From NCBI RefSeq assembly GCF_030271535.1, contig NZ_JASCXJ010000001.1, positions 372,001 to 436,000 of the forward strand: DNA of 64,000 nt. Reading direction: 5' to 3'. This document shows positions 35,334 through 44,510 of this stretch, piece after piece. Position 1 is the stretch's first letter. Each line of letters begins with the position of its first letter. This DNA is from Nocardiopsis sp. ATB16-24. Its GTDB lineage: Bacteria; Actinomycetota; Actinomycetes; Streptosporangiales; Streptosporangiaceae. The translations under genes were made by a program, and so were the position numbers. Below the pieces are notes generated by a model that saw nothing but the letters and a program-made list of their open reading frames with translations, was not told the DNA's origin and did no database searches.

Positions 35334-35924
35334 CTGCTCGACACCTCCGGAACCGTCGATTCCCCATCCGGATTTCGTTGGGGGTGCTGCCTGGCCGCGT
35401 AACCCCTGTCGACCACGCGGACCGTCCGCGGCGCGAATGCCGGAAAGCGGGTGGCGCCGAAGGCGTTCAGAAGGCTCCGCGGCTCCCGGGAGTCACGCTC
35501 ACCGACTCCTCTCGGCCGCTGACACCGCCCAAGCATAAGACACAGTCGTCCGGGCGCAACGGCGGTCGTGGCCGGCGAGCACGTTCCGCGGGGAGGGGTG
35601 TCCTCGCATGCGGAAGGTAAACAGTAGGCCACTGGAGGGCCGTGTCGCGAAGGGCGGGGGTTTCCTCTCCGTACTCCGAACGGTTCCCGACCATGGCGCC
35701 TCAGAGCGTCTGCGTCTCTCTCCCGGGAAACAGGAACACCATATGCCCGAAACATCCTTTTCATTGTGCTGACCTGCGGTGATGGTGGTATTCGGGTAAA
35801 CAATGATTCCCGGAGGTTTTATCAACAGCGCGCCGGGAGAGGGGTTGACAGTCCGTCCAGAACAAGTGAAATGGGTGGAGGTCACCGTCCAGGCCATCTT
35901 TCGAAACTAGGGGTGTGAGCGAGA
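35334..35924. promoter_or_regulatory. 591-bp divergent intergenic region with an AT-richer core
   Basis: This gap between the phosphatase and a small plus-strand gene has noticeably lower GC from about 35735 to 35880. TTGACA at 35845-35850 and TGAAAT at 35867-35872, with a 16-base spacer, form a near-consensus housekeeping promoter for the plus-strand gene (TTGACA is a perfect -35). A minus-strand open frame in 35499-35897 lacks coding character. No large hairpin was noticed. Confidence 0.45.
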
Positions 35925-36212
35925 ATGCTCCAGACCTTCCCGGTCCAGGATCTCAGGCAGATCTCAGCACGACTTCACGATGAGTTCAGCGCCTTGTCCC
36001 ATCGCTGCGTCGAACGTTGCGTCAGCGACACCTGGAACTGTGTCGAACACCTGGGCATCACGGTCACGCCGCATCTGGTCGAGCGGGTCGCCCGCGAACA
36101 CCTGGAGGCGATGGTGAACTCCGTGCCGCCCTCACAGAGCATCCGGCAGGCGCCGCGAGGGCCGGGCAAGACTCTGTTCACCGGCCGTCGCGCCGTCTCC
36201 GGAAAGCTCTGA
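35925..36212 (+). CDS. Small helical protein, unknown function
   Basis: A 95-residue protein. MLQTFPVQDLRQISARLHDE, the segment SALSHRCVERCVSDTWNCVE and the stretch TPHLVERVAREHLEAMVNS form three amphipathic helices; the C-terminus is basic and disordered. It resembles small actinobacterial proteins described as three-helix-bundle dimerisation-domain proteins, but I am not sure of that match. There are three cysteines in the middle helix region. ATG 35925 has GAGCGAGA before it, and a near-consensus promoter lies ~50 bases upstream, suggesting steady expression. Confidence 0.7.
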   Translation: MLQTFPVQDLRQISARLHDEFSALSHRCVERCVSDTWNCVEHLGITVTPHLVERVAREHLEAMVNSVPPSQSIRQAPRGPGKTLFTGRRAVSGKL

Positions 36213-36332
36213 ACCGACGTCCTCCGAACAGGAGCGGCTCCTCCCGACCGACCCGCGCGCCTTCTTCGCGGGTCCTCGTCATGGAGCCGCCCCGGAGCGT
36301 TCCGAACGCCGGTTCCATGCCCGAGGCCGGCA

Positions 36333-36338
36333 TACGCT
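36333..36338 (+). promoter_or_regulatory. Possible leaderless-type -10 hexamer
   Basis: TACGCT followed by six bases and GTG 36345, the proposed start of the next gene. No ribosome-binding site is visible for either GTG 36345 or ATG 36342. Confidence 0.4.
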
Positions 36339-36344
36339 CGGATG

Positions 36345-38024
36345 GTGTCCTCCCTGATGCCTCCACCCACAGGTCCCGAACCGGTACCCGGTGCCGTCTT
36401 CGACGAGATGCTGCGCGCCGCCAGGGCACTGCTCGCCGTACGCCATCCTCTGGACGCCGAACTGGCCTTCAGCGAGATGATCGGCGCCTGGTGGGGAGAG
36501 CGGGTCCCGGGCATGGACGTCGAACGCCTTCTCGGCGAGGGCCTGATCGCGCATGCCACCGCCTCGGGTACCTCCGCCGGGCTCGGCGTGCTCGCGGCGG
36601 TCGCCGCACTGGGCACCTCGACCACGCAACGGAGCCTGGCCGAGCAGGGGATGATCGCGCTGCGGGAACGCGGACTCCAGGTGCCGGACTGGGCCTGCCA
36701 GCTCGGTGCGGTCACTCCGGTGGCCGCCTACATCAGCGGTGACCAGTTCGGCGACACCGACGACGTGGTGTGCGTGTTCGGACGTGGCCACGACCCTCAC
36801 GGCGGCCGGGACCCTCTGTCGCCCGAGCACGCGCTCATCCTGGTCCTGGACCACAACAGCGGCGGGGTGCTGCGCGACGCCTGGGTGACCACCAAGGTCG
36901 AACGGCTGTTGGAGCAGTGTCGACGCAGGGCCGAGACGGATGACTTCGCCCGGTTCTCCCCTCTGGAGCTGACCGAGGCCCGAACGCTGTTGTCCTGGGC
37001 GTTGGAGCGCACCGAGCAGGCGGTGGCCGACACCCTGGCGGACCGGTCCGCGGGGCCGACCGTGGAACTGGTCGGAATGAAGGCCGCGGACCTGACCGGT
37101 GGTTCGCTGGCCACGCATTTCCCGCTGGCCAACGCCCGAGTGCGGGCGCTGCCCTCCCCTCCCCTTGGTGAGAAGACCTCTCCCGTCCCCGCCTGGCGAC
37201 GCGACCGCCGCGCGGTGTTGGCCGCCCGCTTCCTGGCCTCCGACGAGGCGGCCGAGCTCTCCGACTCCTACGCCGCCAGCCGTTGTACCGACCACATCAT
37301 CGCGCACGGCTGCGATGTGGACAGCGGTCGGCCACTGCGGGTCAGCCCGCGCAAGGTGGAGTCGTTCCTGTTGCACTGGCTGCCCGGCCGGGTGGTGCTC
37401 CTGACCGAGGAGCAGGAGGCCATGCCCCATGTGTTGGCGGCATGGGTGCGCTGGGCGGGTGCGCGCAGCGGACTGCCGGAGGTGGCGGTGGGCGCGACGT
37501 TGGACGCGGTGTGGGAGTCCACCGCCGAGTTCCATCGCATCTACCGTGATCCGGCACGCCCGCTGGGGTTGCGTCAGGAGGCGATCCGCAGACTGCTGCC
37601 GGACGGGGACTTCGCCTCACTGGCACGACGGATGTTCGCCTTCCCTCTGCTGGCCAGCGAGCTGGTGACGTGGGCACCGGAGGAGTTCGACCCCCACACC
37701 GCCCGAGGCCGCAGGGCTCTGCTGCGGCTGGACCACTACGGCGAGTACGAGGCCTCCACTCCGCACAGTGGCCGGCACTCCACCGGCCAGGACCGGTGGT
37801 ACCGGCCGTTGACCGGGAACGACCCCCAGCGCGAGCGCGAACTGGACCGACACGAGCGACTGGCCAGACGGTTGTGGTACGGACAGCCCGCGAATCTGTG
37901 GACGGCGGCGCGCAGGATGTTGGACCGGGGCGTGGACCGCCCCAGGGTACTGGCCACGCTGGGCGAGGTGCTCGACTCCGCCACCAGTGAGAGCGATCTG
38001 CGCCGCCGCCTGGACGCGCTGTGA
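36345..38024 (+). CDS. Large conserved-looking protein, unknown function
   Basis: A 559-residue soluble protein that I do not recognise. It has strong actinomycete codon bias throughout, so it is a real gene. There is no signal peptide or membrane segment. Early helices (LRAARALLAVRHPLDAELAF) are followed by an acidic, His-rich patch (GRGHDPHGGRDPLSPEHALI) and LVLDHNSGGVLRDAWVTTKV. The C-terminal half is helical with Arg/Trp-rich segments (ESFLLHWLPGRVVLLTEEQE; ARRLWYGQPANLWTAARRML). No nucleotide-binding or metal motif was convincing. The start is GTG 36345 or ATG 36342. It stands alone between unrelated genes. Confidence 0.75.
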   Translation: MSSLMPPPTGPEPVPGAVFDEMLRAARALLAVRHPLDAELAFSEMIGAWWGERVPGMDVERLLGEGLIAHATASGTSAGLGVLAAVAALGTSTTQRSLAEQGMIALRERGLQVPDWACQLGAVTPVAAYISGDQFGDTDDVVCVFGRGHDPHGGRDPLSPEHALILVLDHNSGGVLRDAWVTTKVERLLEQCRRRAETDDFARFSPLELTEARTLLSWALERTEQAVADTLADRSAGPTVELVGMKAADLTGGSLATHFPLANARVRALPSPPLGEKTSPVPAWRRDRRAVLAARFLASDEAAELSDSYAASRCTDHIIAHGCDVDSGRPLRVSPRKVESFLLHWLPGRVVLLTEEQEAMPHVLAAWVRWAGARSGLPEVAVGATLDAVWESTAEFHRIYRDPARPLGLRQEAIRRLLPDGDFASLARRMFAFPLLASELVTWAPEEFDPHTARGRRALLRLDHYGEYEASTPHSGRHSTGQDRWYRPLTGNDPQRERELDRHERLARRLWYGQPANLWTAARRMLDRGVDRPRVLATLGEVLDSATSESDLRRRLDAL

Positions 38025-38154
38025 AACCTACCCTGTCTCAGAGGGCGTCAGGGGACGGGTCCGCCGCCCGGACCTGATCCGTGCGGCGGACACCCGAGAG
38101 ACCTTCCACGCCGATCCGCCGTGTCCGTGACCGGTTCGACGGCTCTCGACCAAC

Positions 38155-38934
38155 CTAGACCAGCATGCGTTCGCGCAGCCGTTCCACGGTGGCGTGGGAG
38201 ACGCCGAGACCGTCGGTGACGTAGCCCTCGAAGGAGCCGTGGACCTCGTCGATGTGGGAGAAGGACGTGTACAGGTACTCGGCCCGCACACGCGTCACCG
38301 GCATGACGTCCTCCCACGCCAGGCCGCTCTTGGCGGCCAGCGAGCGCATCCACTTGTCGGTGTTGGCCTGACGCTCGTTACTGGCCAGGTAGTCGGCGAC
38401 GATGCTCTGCCGTTCCACGCCCAACAGGCTGAGGAGGAGGGCCGCCCCCCACCCGGTGCGGTCCTTGCCCGCGGTGCAGTGGAAGACCAGGGAGGTGGGG
38501 CCCTTGGCCGCGCGTTCCACCAGGTCACGGTAGCCGTTGAGGGCCTCGGCGTCGGTGACCAGCTCACGGTAGACCTGGTGCATGAAGCGTTCGGCGGCGC
38601 CGTCGGAGAACATCCTCCGGGCCTTCTCGGGGTCGGTCAGCGCCAGGGTGAAGCCGGCTCCGACCGTCTCGGGGTCCTGCACCGGCACGACCGCGTACTC
38701 GGCCCCCTCGGGCGTGACGTCCGGCAGGGTCTCACGCTCGTGGGGGGTGCGCAGGTCGACGAGCTGCCGGATGCCCAGGCCGTTGTAGACCGCCAACTCG
38801 TCGGCGTCGATGGCGTGGAGGGCGTCGGAGCGGTACATCAGACCACGGCGGACGGTGCGGCCCGTGGCCGTACGATGGCCGCCGAGGTCACGGAAGTTGG
38901 GAACGCTGGAGAGAATGAAGCCGTCGTTCGTCAC
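38155..38934 (-). CDS. Tyrosine-protein phosphatase (lipid phosphatase-like)
   Basis: A 259-residue protein of the bacterial PtpB-like tyrosine/serine phosphatase family. The active-site P-loop is FHCTAGKDRTGWG (Cys-x5-Arg), preceded by the family motif SSVPNFRDLGGHRTATGRTV and VDLRTPHERE (general-acid region). It is likely to remove phosphate from tyrosine or phosphoinositide-type substrates in the cytoplasm. GTG 38934 lies seven bases after TATCGT and without a ribosome-binding site, fitting a leaderless transcript. Confidence 0.88.
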   Translation of the reverse strand: MTNDGFILSSVPNFRDLGGHRTATGRTVRRGLMYRSDALHAIDADELAVYNGLGIRQLVDLRTPHERETLPDVTPEGAEYAVVPVQDPETVGAGFTLALTDPEKARRMFSDGAAERFMHQVYRELVTDAEALNGYRDLVERAAKGPTSLVFHCTAGKDRTGWGAALLLSLLGVERQSIVADYLASNERQANTDKWMRSLAAKSGLAWEDVMPVTRVRAEYLYTSFSHIDEVHGSFEGYVTDGLGVSHATVERLRERMLV

Positions 38935-38941
38935 GTCCGTG

Positions 38942-38947
38942 ACGATA
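38942..38947 (-). promoter_or_regulatory. Leaderless-type -10 hexamer of the phosphatase gene
   Basis: TATCGT on the minus strand, seven bases before the GTG start at 38934. Confidence 0.5.
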
Positions 38948-39013
38948 CCCAAGCCGCCCGCGCAAGGCCCACCGACCTGCGTTCGGGGGGAACGACGGCC
39001 GGTCCCGTCGCCG

Positions 39014-39739
39014 TCAGGAGTCCTCACGCATGGCGGTGATCTGCTCTCCCGCCTCCTTGACGTCCTTGACGGTGTCCACCCCACGCCAGAACCCGTCGAT
39101 ACGGTAGGCGGTCAGGCGCCCCTCCTTGGCCAGGTCGGGGAAGGTGGAGGACTCGTGGTCCCCCTTGGCGGGCAGCAACGGGGTGATACCGGGCTCGAAC
39201 AGGTACACGCCCGCGTTGATCCACACCGGCAGCAGCGGACTCTGGGTGAACCCCTCGATCCGGTCCTGTTCGTCCACGTCCACGACGCCCCAGGTGGTGC
39301 GGAACCGGGCCAGGGCCAGGGTCGCCAGCCCTCCCCTCTCCCGATGGTGGGCGGCCATCTCGTCCAGGGGGAACCAGGTGAGCACGTCGCCGTTGAGGGC
39401 GAAGTAGGGGGCCTCCGGATCACGTAGCCCCGTGGAGGCGTAGCGCAGGGCACCGCCGCGTCCGAGCGGCTCGTCCTCCACCAACAACGTGGTCTCCGGC
39501 CCGCCCCGGCTCGTCTCCAGGTGCTCTCGCAACACCTCGGCCCTGTAGCCGCAGGAGACGACGACCTGTTCGACACCGTGGCTCGCGAGCCACTCCAGTT
39601 GGTAGTCGATGATGGGCCGCCCGGCCACCTCCACCATCGCCTTGGGCCGGGTGTCGGTGTAGGGACGCAGGCGTGTGGCCTGGCCGCCGGCGAGGATGAG
39701 CGCCTGGGTGACGGGGGACACGGGTGAGGTAGCGGTCAT
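39014..39739 (-). CDS. Nucleotidyltransferase (NDP-sugar pyrophosphorylase-like)
   Basis: A 241-residue sugar-1-phosphate nucleotidyltransferase. The NTP-binding signature LILAGGQATRLRPYTDTRPK is followed by MVEVAGRPIIDYQLEWLASH, a metal-binding Asp in FALNGDVLTWF and the sugar-binding WINAGVYLFEPG and WRGVDTVKD. It transfers a nucleotide to a sugar phosphate, giving an activated sugar for cell-wall or glycan synthesis; the specific sugar is not determinable. ATG 39739 lies seven bases after TAGTGT with no ribosome-binding site. Confidence 0.88.
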   Translation of the reverse strand: MTATSPVSPVTQALILAGGQATRLRPYTDTRPKAMVEVAGRPIIDYQLEWLASHGVEQVVVSCGYRAEVLREHLETSRGGPETTLLVEDEPLGRGGALRYASTGLRDPEAPYFALNGDVLTWFPLDEMAAHHRERGGLATLALARFRTTWGVVDVDEQDRIEGFTQSPLLPVWINAGVYLFEPGITPLLPAKGDHESSTFPDLAKEGRLTAYRIDGFWRGVDTVKDVKEAGEQITAMREDS

Positions 39740-39746
39740 GGTCGGG

Positions 39747-39752
39747 ACACTA
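39747..39752 (-). promoter_or_regulatory. Leaderless-type -10 hexamer of the nucleotidyltransferase gene
   Basis: TAGTGT on the minus strand, seven bases before the ATG at 39739. Confidence 0.55.
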
Positions 39753-39801
39753 GCAGCACGCGGGGGCGGAGGTGGAGGAGGAACGTTCCCATCGGAGACC
39801 C

Positions 39802-42282
39802 CTACACCTGCTGGGTCGCCTCGGCGTAGGCCTTGCGCACGTCGGCGCTGGTCACCACCGTGAGATCATCGGCGGTCGCGGCCTCCCCCAGCTCCTGGGA
39901 CACGCGCAGGTCCCGGTGGGAGCACGCCTTCTCGAACAGCGAGCGGGCGAAACGGCCGTTGCCGAGTTCGTCGATCCATCCGGCCTCGCACACGTGCGTG
40001 AAGATGCTGCGCAGATCCTCGCGCGCGGTGTCGTCGAAGGCGTCTCCGGTGCGCGCGGCCACGGTCCGGGCGATCTCCGTGAGTTCGTCGGGCGTATAGG
40101 AGGGGAAACGCACCCGGACGTTGAAGCGCGAGGACAGTCCGGCGTTGGAGGCCAGGAAGCGCTCCATCTCGGCCGGATATCCCGCCAGCACCACCACGAG
40201 CCGGGAACGGTCGTCCTCCGCGCGTTTGAGCAGGGTCTGGATGGCCTCGGCCCCGAAGGCGTCACCACCGCTGTATCCGGGGTTGACCAGGGAGTAGGCC
40301 TCGTCGACGAACAGGACGCCGCCCAGCGCCCGGTCCACGAGCCTGTTGGTCTTGACCGCGGTGGCCCCCAGGTGTTCACCGACCAGGTCCGCGCGCTGGG
40401 CCTCGACCACGTCGGCACGACCCAACAATCCCAGGGCGGCGAAGACCCGGCCGAGTACACGCGCCACGGTGGTCTTACCGGTGCCCGGCGGACCGGAGAA
40501 CACGAAGTGTCGCATGGGCGCCTGGTTGAGCAGGCCCTGTTCCTCACGGAGCTTGGCCACCCGGAGCTGGGCGACGATGGAACGGACCTGCTCCTTGACC
40601 GGCTCCAGGCCGATCATGGCGTCCAGCTCGGCCAGCGCCTCCTCGATGTCGGGGGCCTCACCGAAGCCCGGTAGGCGGGAGGTCAGTTCTCGGTAGGCGG
40701 ACTCGACGTCGGCGGCCCGGACGGTGATGAGGTCCTCGGCCTCGGGTCGCGGCGCCGGCGTCCCACCGTCGACCCCCGCGGTGACCACCCGCACGTCCCG
40801 GGCCTGGGAGGCCTTCTCGACCACCGAGCGCGCGAAACGGCCGTTGCCGAGCTCGTCGATCACCTGACGTTGGACCACCTGGTCGAACCTCCGCCGCAGC
40901 GCCTGGGCCGCCTCGGCCTCCAGGGTGTCCCCACGTTGGCGGACGAGGGACTCGGCGATGCGCGACAGTTCGTCGGAGGAGTAGCTCGGAAAGTTGATAC
41001 GGGTGGCGAACCGTGAGGCCAGGCCCGGGTTGGAGGAGAGGAAGGAGTCCATCTCCTTCTCGTATCCGGCCAGGACTATGACAAGGCCGTCGCGGTCGTC
41101 CTCGGCGCGTTTGAGCAGGGTCTGCACGGCCTCGTTGCCGAAACGGTCGGACTGGCCGTCGCCCTCGTTGACCAGGGAGTAGGCCTCGTCGATGAAGAGG
41201 ACGCCGCCCAGTGCGCGATCGATGAGTTCGTTGGTCTTGATGGCGGTGGCGCCCAGGTACTCCCCCACCAGGTCCGCGCGCTGGGCCTCGACCACGCGGG
41301 AGGTGGGCAGCAGACCGAAGGAGTGGAAGATCGTGGCCAGCGTGCGGGCGACGCTGGTCTTGCCGGTACCGGGCGGGCCGGAGAAGACCATGTGGCGCAG
41401 GGGACGTTCGACGGGGAAACCCGCGTCGGCGCGCAGCCGGGCGGCCTCGATGGAGGCGGCGATCCCGCGTATCTGCTGTTTGACCGGGTCGAGCCCGATC
41501 ATGTCCTCCAACTCGGCCAGGGCCTGGTCGACGGGAACCGGCTCGTCGTCGGGGGCCTGTCCCGAAGCCGACCGGGCGGGGCGGGGGACGGCCTCCGAGC
41601 GTCCTCTCAACGCCCGGTTCCGGTCTCCGGCGTCTCCGGGGCCGCCGGAGGGGCCTGGTCTCTCGACCGGCCCGCCCTGGCGGGAGACGGGCATGGCCCT
41701 GTCGGTCTCCCGCCGGTTGTTCTCACTCTCCCTGACGATCCGACGAGACGCCGAGAGCCGCCACAACAGACAGGCTCCCGCCGCGAGGTAGAGCAGGGCC
41801 ACGCCCCAGGAGGCGTCGAAGGCTTCGATGACCAGCCCGGCCAGGGCGAGGGAGAACCCGGCGATGAGTCCGGCGGTGAGAGCGAGCGCGGTGGTATGCC
41901 ACACGGGGAACTCGCGGACCCGACCGGCGGCCGACACGACCGCCAGGGGCAGCGGCAGGATCATCAGGGTCACGGGCTCGCCCGTGAGGGGGATCTGGAA
42001 CAGGGGGACGGCCACGGCGAGCCAGAGCACGCACACCATCACGGTGACGAAGGCGTCGACCGAACGCATGAGCGCGGCCAGGACCACCAGGAGGACGAGG
42101 GTCCCGGTGACCGCGCCCAGGACGGGAAGGCCGGTGAGGAAGGCGAGGACGGCGACCACGGTGAGCAGCACCAGGGCACAGACGAGCCGTCTGCCGAGTG
42201 GGATCCGGTGGTAGAGAGCGCGCAGACGATCGAGCCCCGAGTCCTGTCCCGGCTCCGCGGCGGAGCTCATCTCACGGGTCAC
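39802..42282 (-). CDS. Membrane-anchored tandem AAA+ ATPase (CbxX/CfqX type)
   Basis: An 826-residue protein with two parts. Residues ~30-200 form about six transmembrane helices (LVCALVLLTVVAVLAFL through GVALLYLAAGACLLWRL). A charged linker leads to two successive CbbX/SpoVK-like AAA+ domains, each starting with a MIGL(D/E)PVK(Q/E)Q(I/V)R motif, Walker A SGPPGTGKT, Walker B GGVLF(I/V)DEAYSLVN and sensor/arginine-finger region ELGNGRFARS. Both ATPase sites look intact. Relatives include Rubisco activase CbbX and the EccA chaperones of type VII secretion, but no ESX genes are nearby. GTG 42282 follows GGAAGGGG by six to eight bases. Confidence 0.85.
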   Translation of the reverse strand: MTREMSSAAEPGQDSGLDRLRALYHRIPLGRRLVCALVLLTVVAVLAFLTGLPVLGAVTGTLVLLVVLAALMRSVDAFVTVMVCVLWLAVAVPLFQIPLTGEPVTLMILPLPLAVVSAAGRVREFPVWHTTALALTAGLIAGFSLALAGLVIEAFDASWGVALLYLAAGACLLWRLSASRRIVRESENNRRETDRAMPVSRQGGPVERPGPSGGPGDAGDRNRALRGRSEAVPRPARSASGQAPDDEPVPVDQALAELEDMIGLDPVKQQIRGIAASIEAARLRADAGFPVERPLRHMVFSGPPGTGKTSVARTLATIFHSFGLLPTSRVVEAQRADLVGEYLGATAIKTNELIDRALGGVLFIDEAYSLVNEGDGQSDRFGNEAVQTLLKRAEDDRDGLVIVLAGYEKEMDSFLSSNPGLASRFATRINFPSYSSDELSRIAESLVRQRGDTLEAEAAQALRRRFDQVVQRQVIDELGNGRFARSVVEKASQARDVRVVTAGVDGGTPAPRPEAEDLITVRAADVESAYRELTSRLPGFGEAPDIEEALAELDAMIGLEPVKEQVRSIVAQLRVAKLREEQGLLNQAPMRHFVFSGPPGTGKTTVARVLGRVFAALGLLGRADVVEAQRADLVGEHLGATAVKTNRLVDRALGGVLFVDEAYSLVNPGYSGGDAFGAEAIQTLLKRAEDDRSRLVVVLAGYPAEMERFLASNAGLSSRFNVRVRFPSYTPDELTEIARTVAARTGDAFDDTAREDLRSIFTHVCEAGWIDELGNGRFARSLFEKACSHRDLRVSQELGEAATADDLTVVTSADVRKAYAEATQQV

Positions 42283-42503
42283 CTCTGCCCCTTCCTGCGT
42301 TGGGGGTCCGTGGGCGGTCTCGGCTCTCCTGACCGGCGGGGAGCGGGGGTACGGGGTACCGAGGGGCCGACACCCACAGCCAAAGCCTTGCCCCTCGTGG
42401 GTCCGATGTCCAGTGCGGGGCGGCGTGTCGTTCCTCCGCGGACCCGCGCGCGGAGGGTGAGGTGGTTCCCCTCCCGGAGGGGCGGACGCCGTGTCCTGGC
42501 AGG

Positions 42504-43202
42504 TCACAGGAGGGAGATCTGTCCGCCGGAGACGGGACGGACCTTACGCAGGTGCCTCCACTCGGGCAGATCGTCAAGATAGGCCCAGCTCATCCTGTGG
42601 TGTGGGGTCGGGCCGTGTTCGGCCAGTGCCGCACGGTGCGTGGGCGAGGGGTACCCGGCCGCGCGCTCGAACCCGTATCCGGGGTGCTCGGCGGCCAGCT
42701 CGGCCATGAAGGAGTCACGGTGGACCTTGGCCAGGACGGCGGCGGAGGCGACGCTGACACACGTCAGGTCGCCCTTGACCTGGGTACGGACCCGCCAGGG
42801 TCGGCCGATGAAGTCGTGTCCACCGTCGAGGATGACCGCGTCGGGACGCGGGGTGAGGGCCTCCAACGCACGGCGGGAGGCCCGTCGCAGGGCCTCGGTC
42901 ATACCGACCTCGTCGATCTCCTGGGGGGAGGACCATCCGAAGGCGTGGTCGGCCACCCAGGGACGCAACCGCTCGGCCAGCTCTCGGCGGCGCACGGGTG
43001 TCAGCCTCTTGGAGTCGGTCAGACCGGCGGGAGGTTCACCCTCACCGGAGACGGCCGCGCAGACCAGGAGGGGGCCGGCCCAGGCACCGCGCCCCACCTC
43101 GTCCACACCGGCGACCACCCGCGCTCCCGAGGAACGGAGTTCCTCCTCCAGTTCGTAGGTGGGGGCGGTCGGTGGTGCTGCTGGTGAGGGAGTGGTCGAC
43201 AC
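42504..43202 (-). CDS. rnhB: Ribonuclease HII
   Basis: A 232-residue RNase HII. The catalytic [20 protein letters not shown] carries the Asp-Glu pair; [25 protein letters not shown] (third acidic residue) and [17 protein letters not shown] complete the family pattern, with [11 protein letters not shown] near the end. It cleaves RNA in RNA-DNA hybrids and removes misincorporated ribonucleotides. GTG 43202 has AAGGTGG five bases upstream. It is followed by the AAA+ gene on the same strand, after ~220 bases. Confidence 0.93.
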   Translation of the reverse strand: MSTTPSPAAPPTAPTYELEEELRSSGARVVAGVDEVGRGAWAGPLLVCAAVSGEGEPPAGLTDSKRLTPVRRRELAERLRPWVADHAFGWSSPQEIDEVGMTEALRRASRRALEALTPRPDAVILDGGHDFIGRPWRVRTQVKGDLTCVSVASAAVLAKVHRDSFMAELAAEHPGYGFERAAGYPSPTHRAALAEHGPTPHHRMSWAYLDDLPEWRHLRKVRPVSGGQISLL

Positions 43203-43704
43203 GCCACCACCTTAAGCCGTCCGGCCTCCGCCCGGTCCCGATCGGGGAACGAACAGGCCCCTGGTGGAAATCTCCCTCCCAGGAACCCCGCAGTGGGACT
43301 GCTCACACGTCCGACGTGTCCGCTGCCCGGCGCGGTGGTGGTGACCGACCTTCCCGGAGCCTCCTCCCCCGGGCCACTCCCCTCCTCGATGCGGGAACGT
43401 CGCTGGTCACGGCGGTGTGCGCGCCGATACGCGTGAGCGTCGAACGACGCTCCCCCGGCCTCCTCGTGTCGTCGCCGGCGACGGACGTACCGCAGCGGGC
43501 ACGACACCGCGGGGCACCCGACGCGCACGGGAAAGTCCGCGACGATTCGTCACACCGCCCCAAGCACTCCCCGCCACTGCTCTATCCTGTGGAGCGGGCC
43601 GTACCACGACGGCCTTTTCGACTGTGACGCGGCCCAGTGGCCCCTTTCGCCACCTCTACTCCAGGTCAGCGTCTCCACGACACGGATTCGGTGAGGGGAA
43701 CACC
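43203..43704. promoter_or_regulatory. 502-bp divergent intergenic region
   Basis: The gap between rnhB and the membrane protein gene. On the plus strand a TATCCT hexamer near 43582-43587 is a possible -10. Open frames running through it lack codon bias. I see no repeat, RNA gene or clear operator here. Confidence 0.3.
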
Positions 43705-44361
43705 ATGTCCGCCGCAGCTTCCGGCCCGGACCCTGACGGGTCCATGGCCAAACTGATCGAGATCGCGGAGAAGCCGACCCTCGGCCAACGCCTCATCAGT
43801 TGGGCCTCGCGCCCGCCTGGACGGCTCTACATCCCCGCGTGCGGGGTGATCGGCCTGGCGTTGCTCTTCGAGGACAGCGTGCCCGCGGGGCACCTGCCCA
43901 CGTTCGTCCTTGGTCTGGGGGGCGGCCTGCTGTTGGCGGGTATGGGGGCTCTACGTCTGGGGATCGCGCTTGCCGTGGCGCGTCCGATGATCCGCCGTTA
44001 CTGGCTGCGCTGGGTCTCGGCGCCGTTGATCGCCGCGGCGGCGCTCGGTCTGGCGGCGGCCGACGTCCCCTTGCAGGCGAGGGTGCAGGCCTCCGCCGAG
44101 GAACTGCTCGCCCTGCGCCAGGACGCCGACGACCTCACCACCATCCCGCTCAACGGCCAAAGGGCCGGACTGTACTCGCTGCACAGCATCTCGGTGTCGG
44201 AGGGCATCACGCACTACGCGGTCGAGGGCTCGGGGCTCTTCGCCCCCTCCGGTCTCGCCCACAGCACCGAGGAGATCCCCGAGGGCGTCTTCGTCCCCGG
44301 CCAGGGGTCGAAGATCTACGAGCACGTGTCAGGCGACTGGTACGTCTGGGTGGACCACTGA
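43705..44361 (+). CDS. Membrane protein of unknown function
   Basis: A 218-residue protein. A short cytoplasmic N-terminus (MAKLIEIAEKPTLGQRLISW) is followed by three hydrophobic segments (YIPACGVIGLALLFE; VLGLGGGLLLAGMGALRL; WVSAPLIAAAALGLAAADV) and a C-terminal domain of ~90 residues that is probably outside the membrane (RAGLYSLHSISVSEGITHYA; VFVPGQGSKIYEHVSGDWYV). I do not recognise the family. ATG 43705 has GAGGGGAA five bases upstream. It converges with the SPFH operon across a strong terminator. Confidence 0.75.
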   Translation: MSAAASGPDPDGSMAKLIEIAEKPTLGQRLISWASRPPGRLYIPACGVIGLALLFEDSVPAGHLPTFVLGLGGGLLLAGMGALRLGIALAVARPMIRRYWLRWVSAPLIAAAALGLAAADVPLQARVQASAEELLALRQDADDLTTIPLNGQRAGLYSLHSISVSEGITHYAVEGSGLFAPSGLAHSTEEIPEGVFVPGQGSKIYEHVSGDWYVWVDH

Positions 44362-44434
44362 CGAACCGGCCGGAGGCGTTACGGGGTGCCCCCTTGAGGC
44401 GGCACCCCTCGTGATCGTGATCCGGTCCCTACGG

Positions 44435-44476
44435 CGGGAGGGGACCAGGGCCGTTCCCGGCCCCGGTCCCCTCCCG
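44435..44476. terminator. Bidirectional terminator between convergent genes
   Basis: Twelve-base perfect arms (cgggaggggacc / ggtcccctcccg). A smaller hairpin ggggtgcc/ggcacccc sits at 44383-44408. Together they separate the membrane protein gene and the SPFH operon. Confidence 0.75.
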
Positions 44477-44510
44477 CTCCCGTCCTCGCGCACGAGGACG
44501 AAGATCCTCT

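Noticed and set aside
35499..35897. 132-codon minus-strand frame upstream of the small helical protein gene
   Set aside because: It lies in the AT-richer promoter island, has no ribosome-binding site and shows no coding bias.
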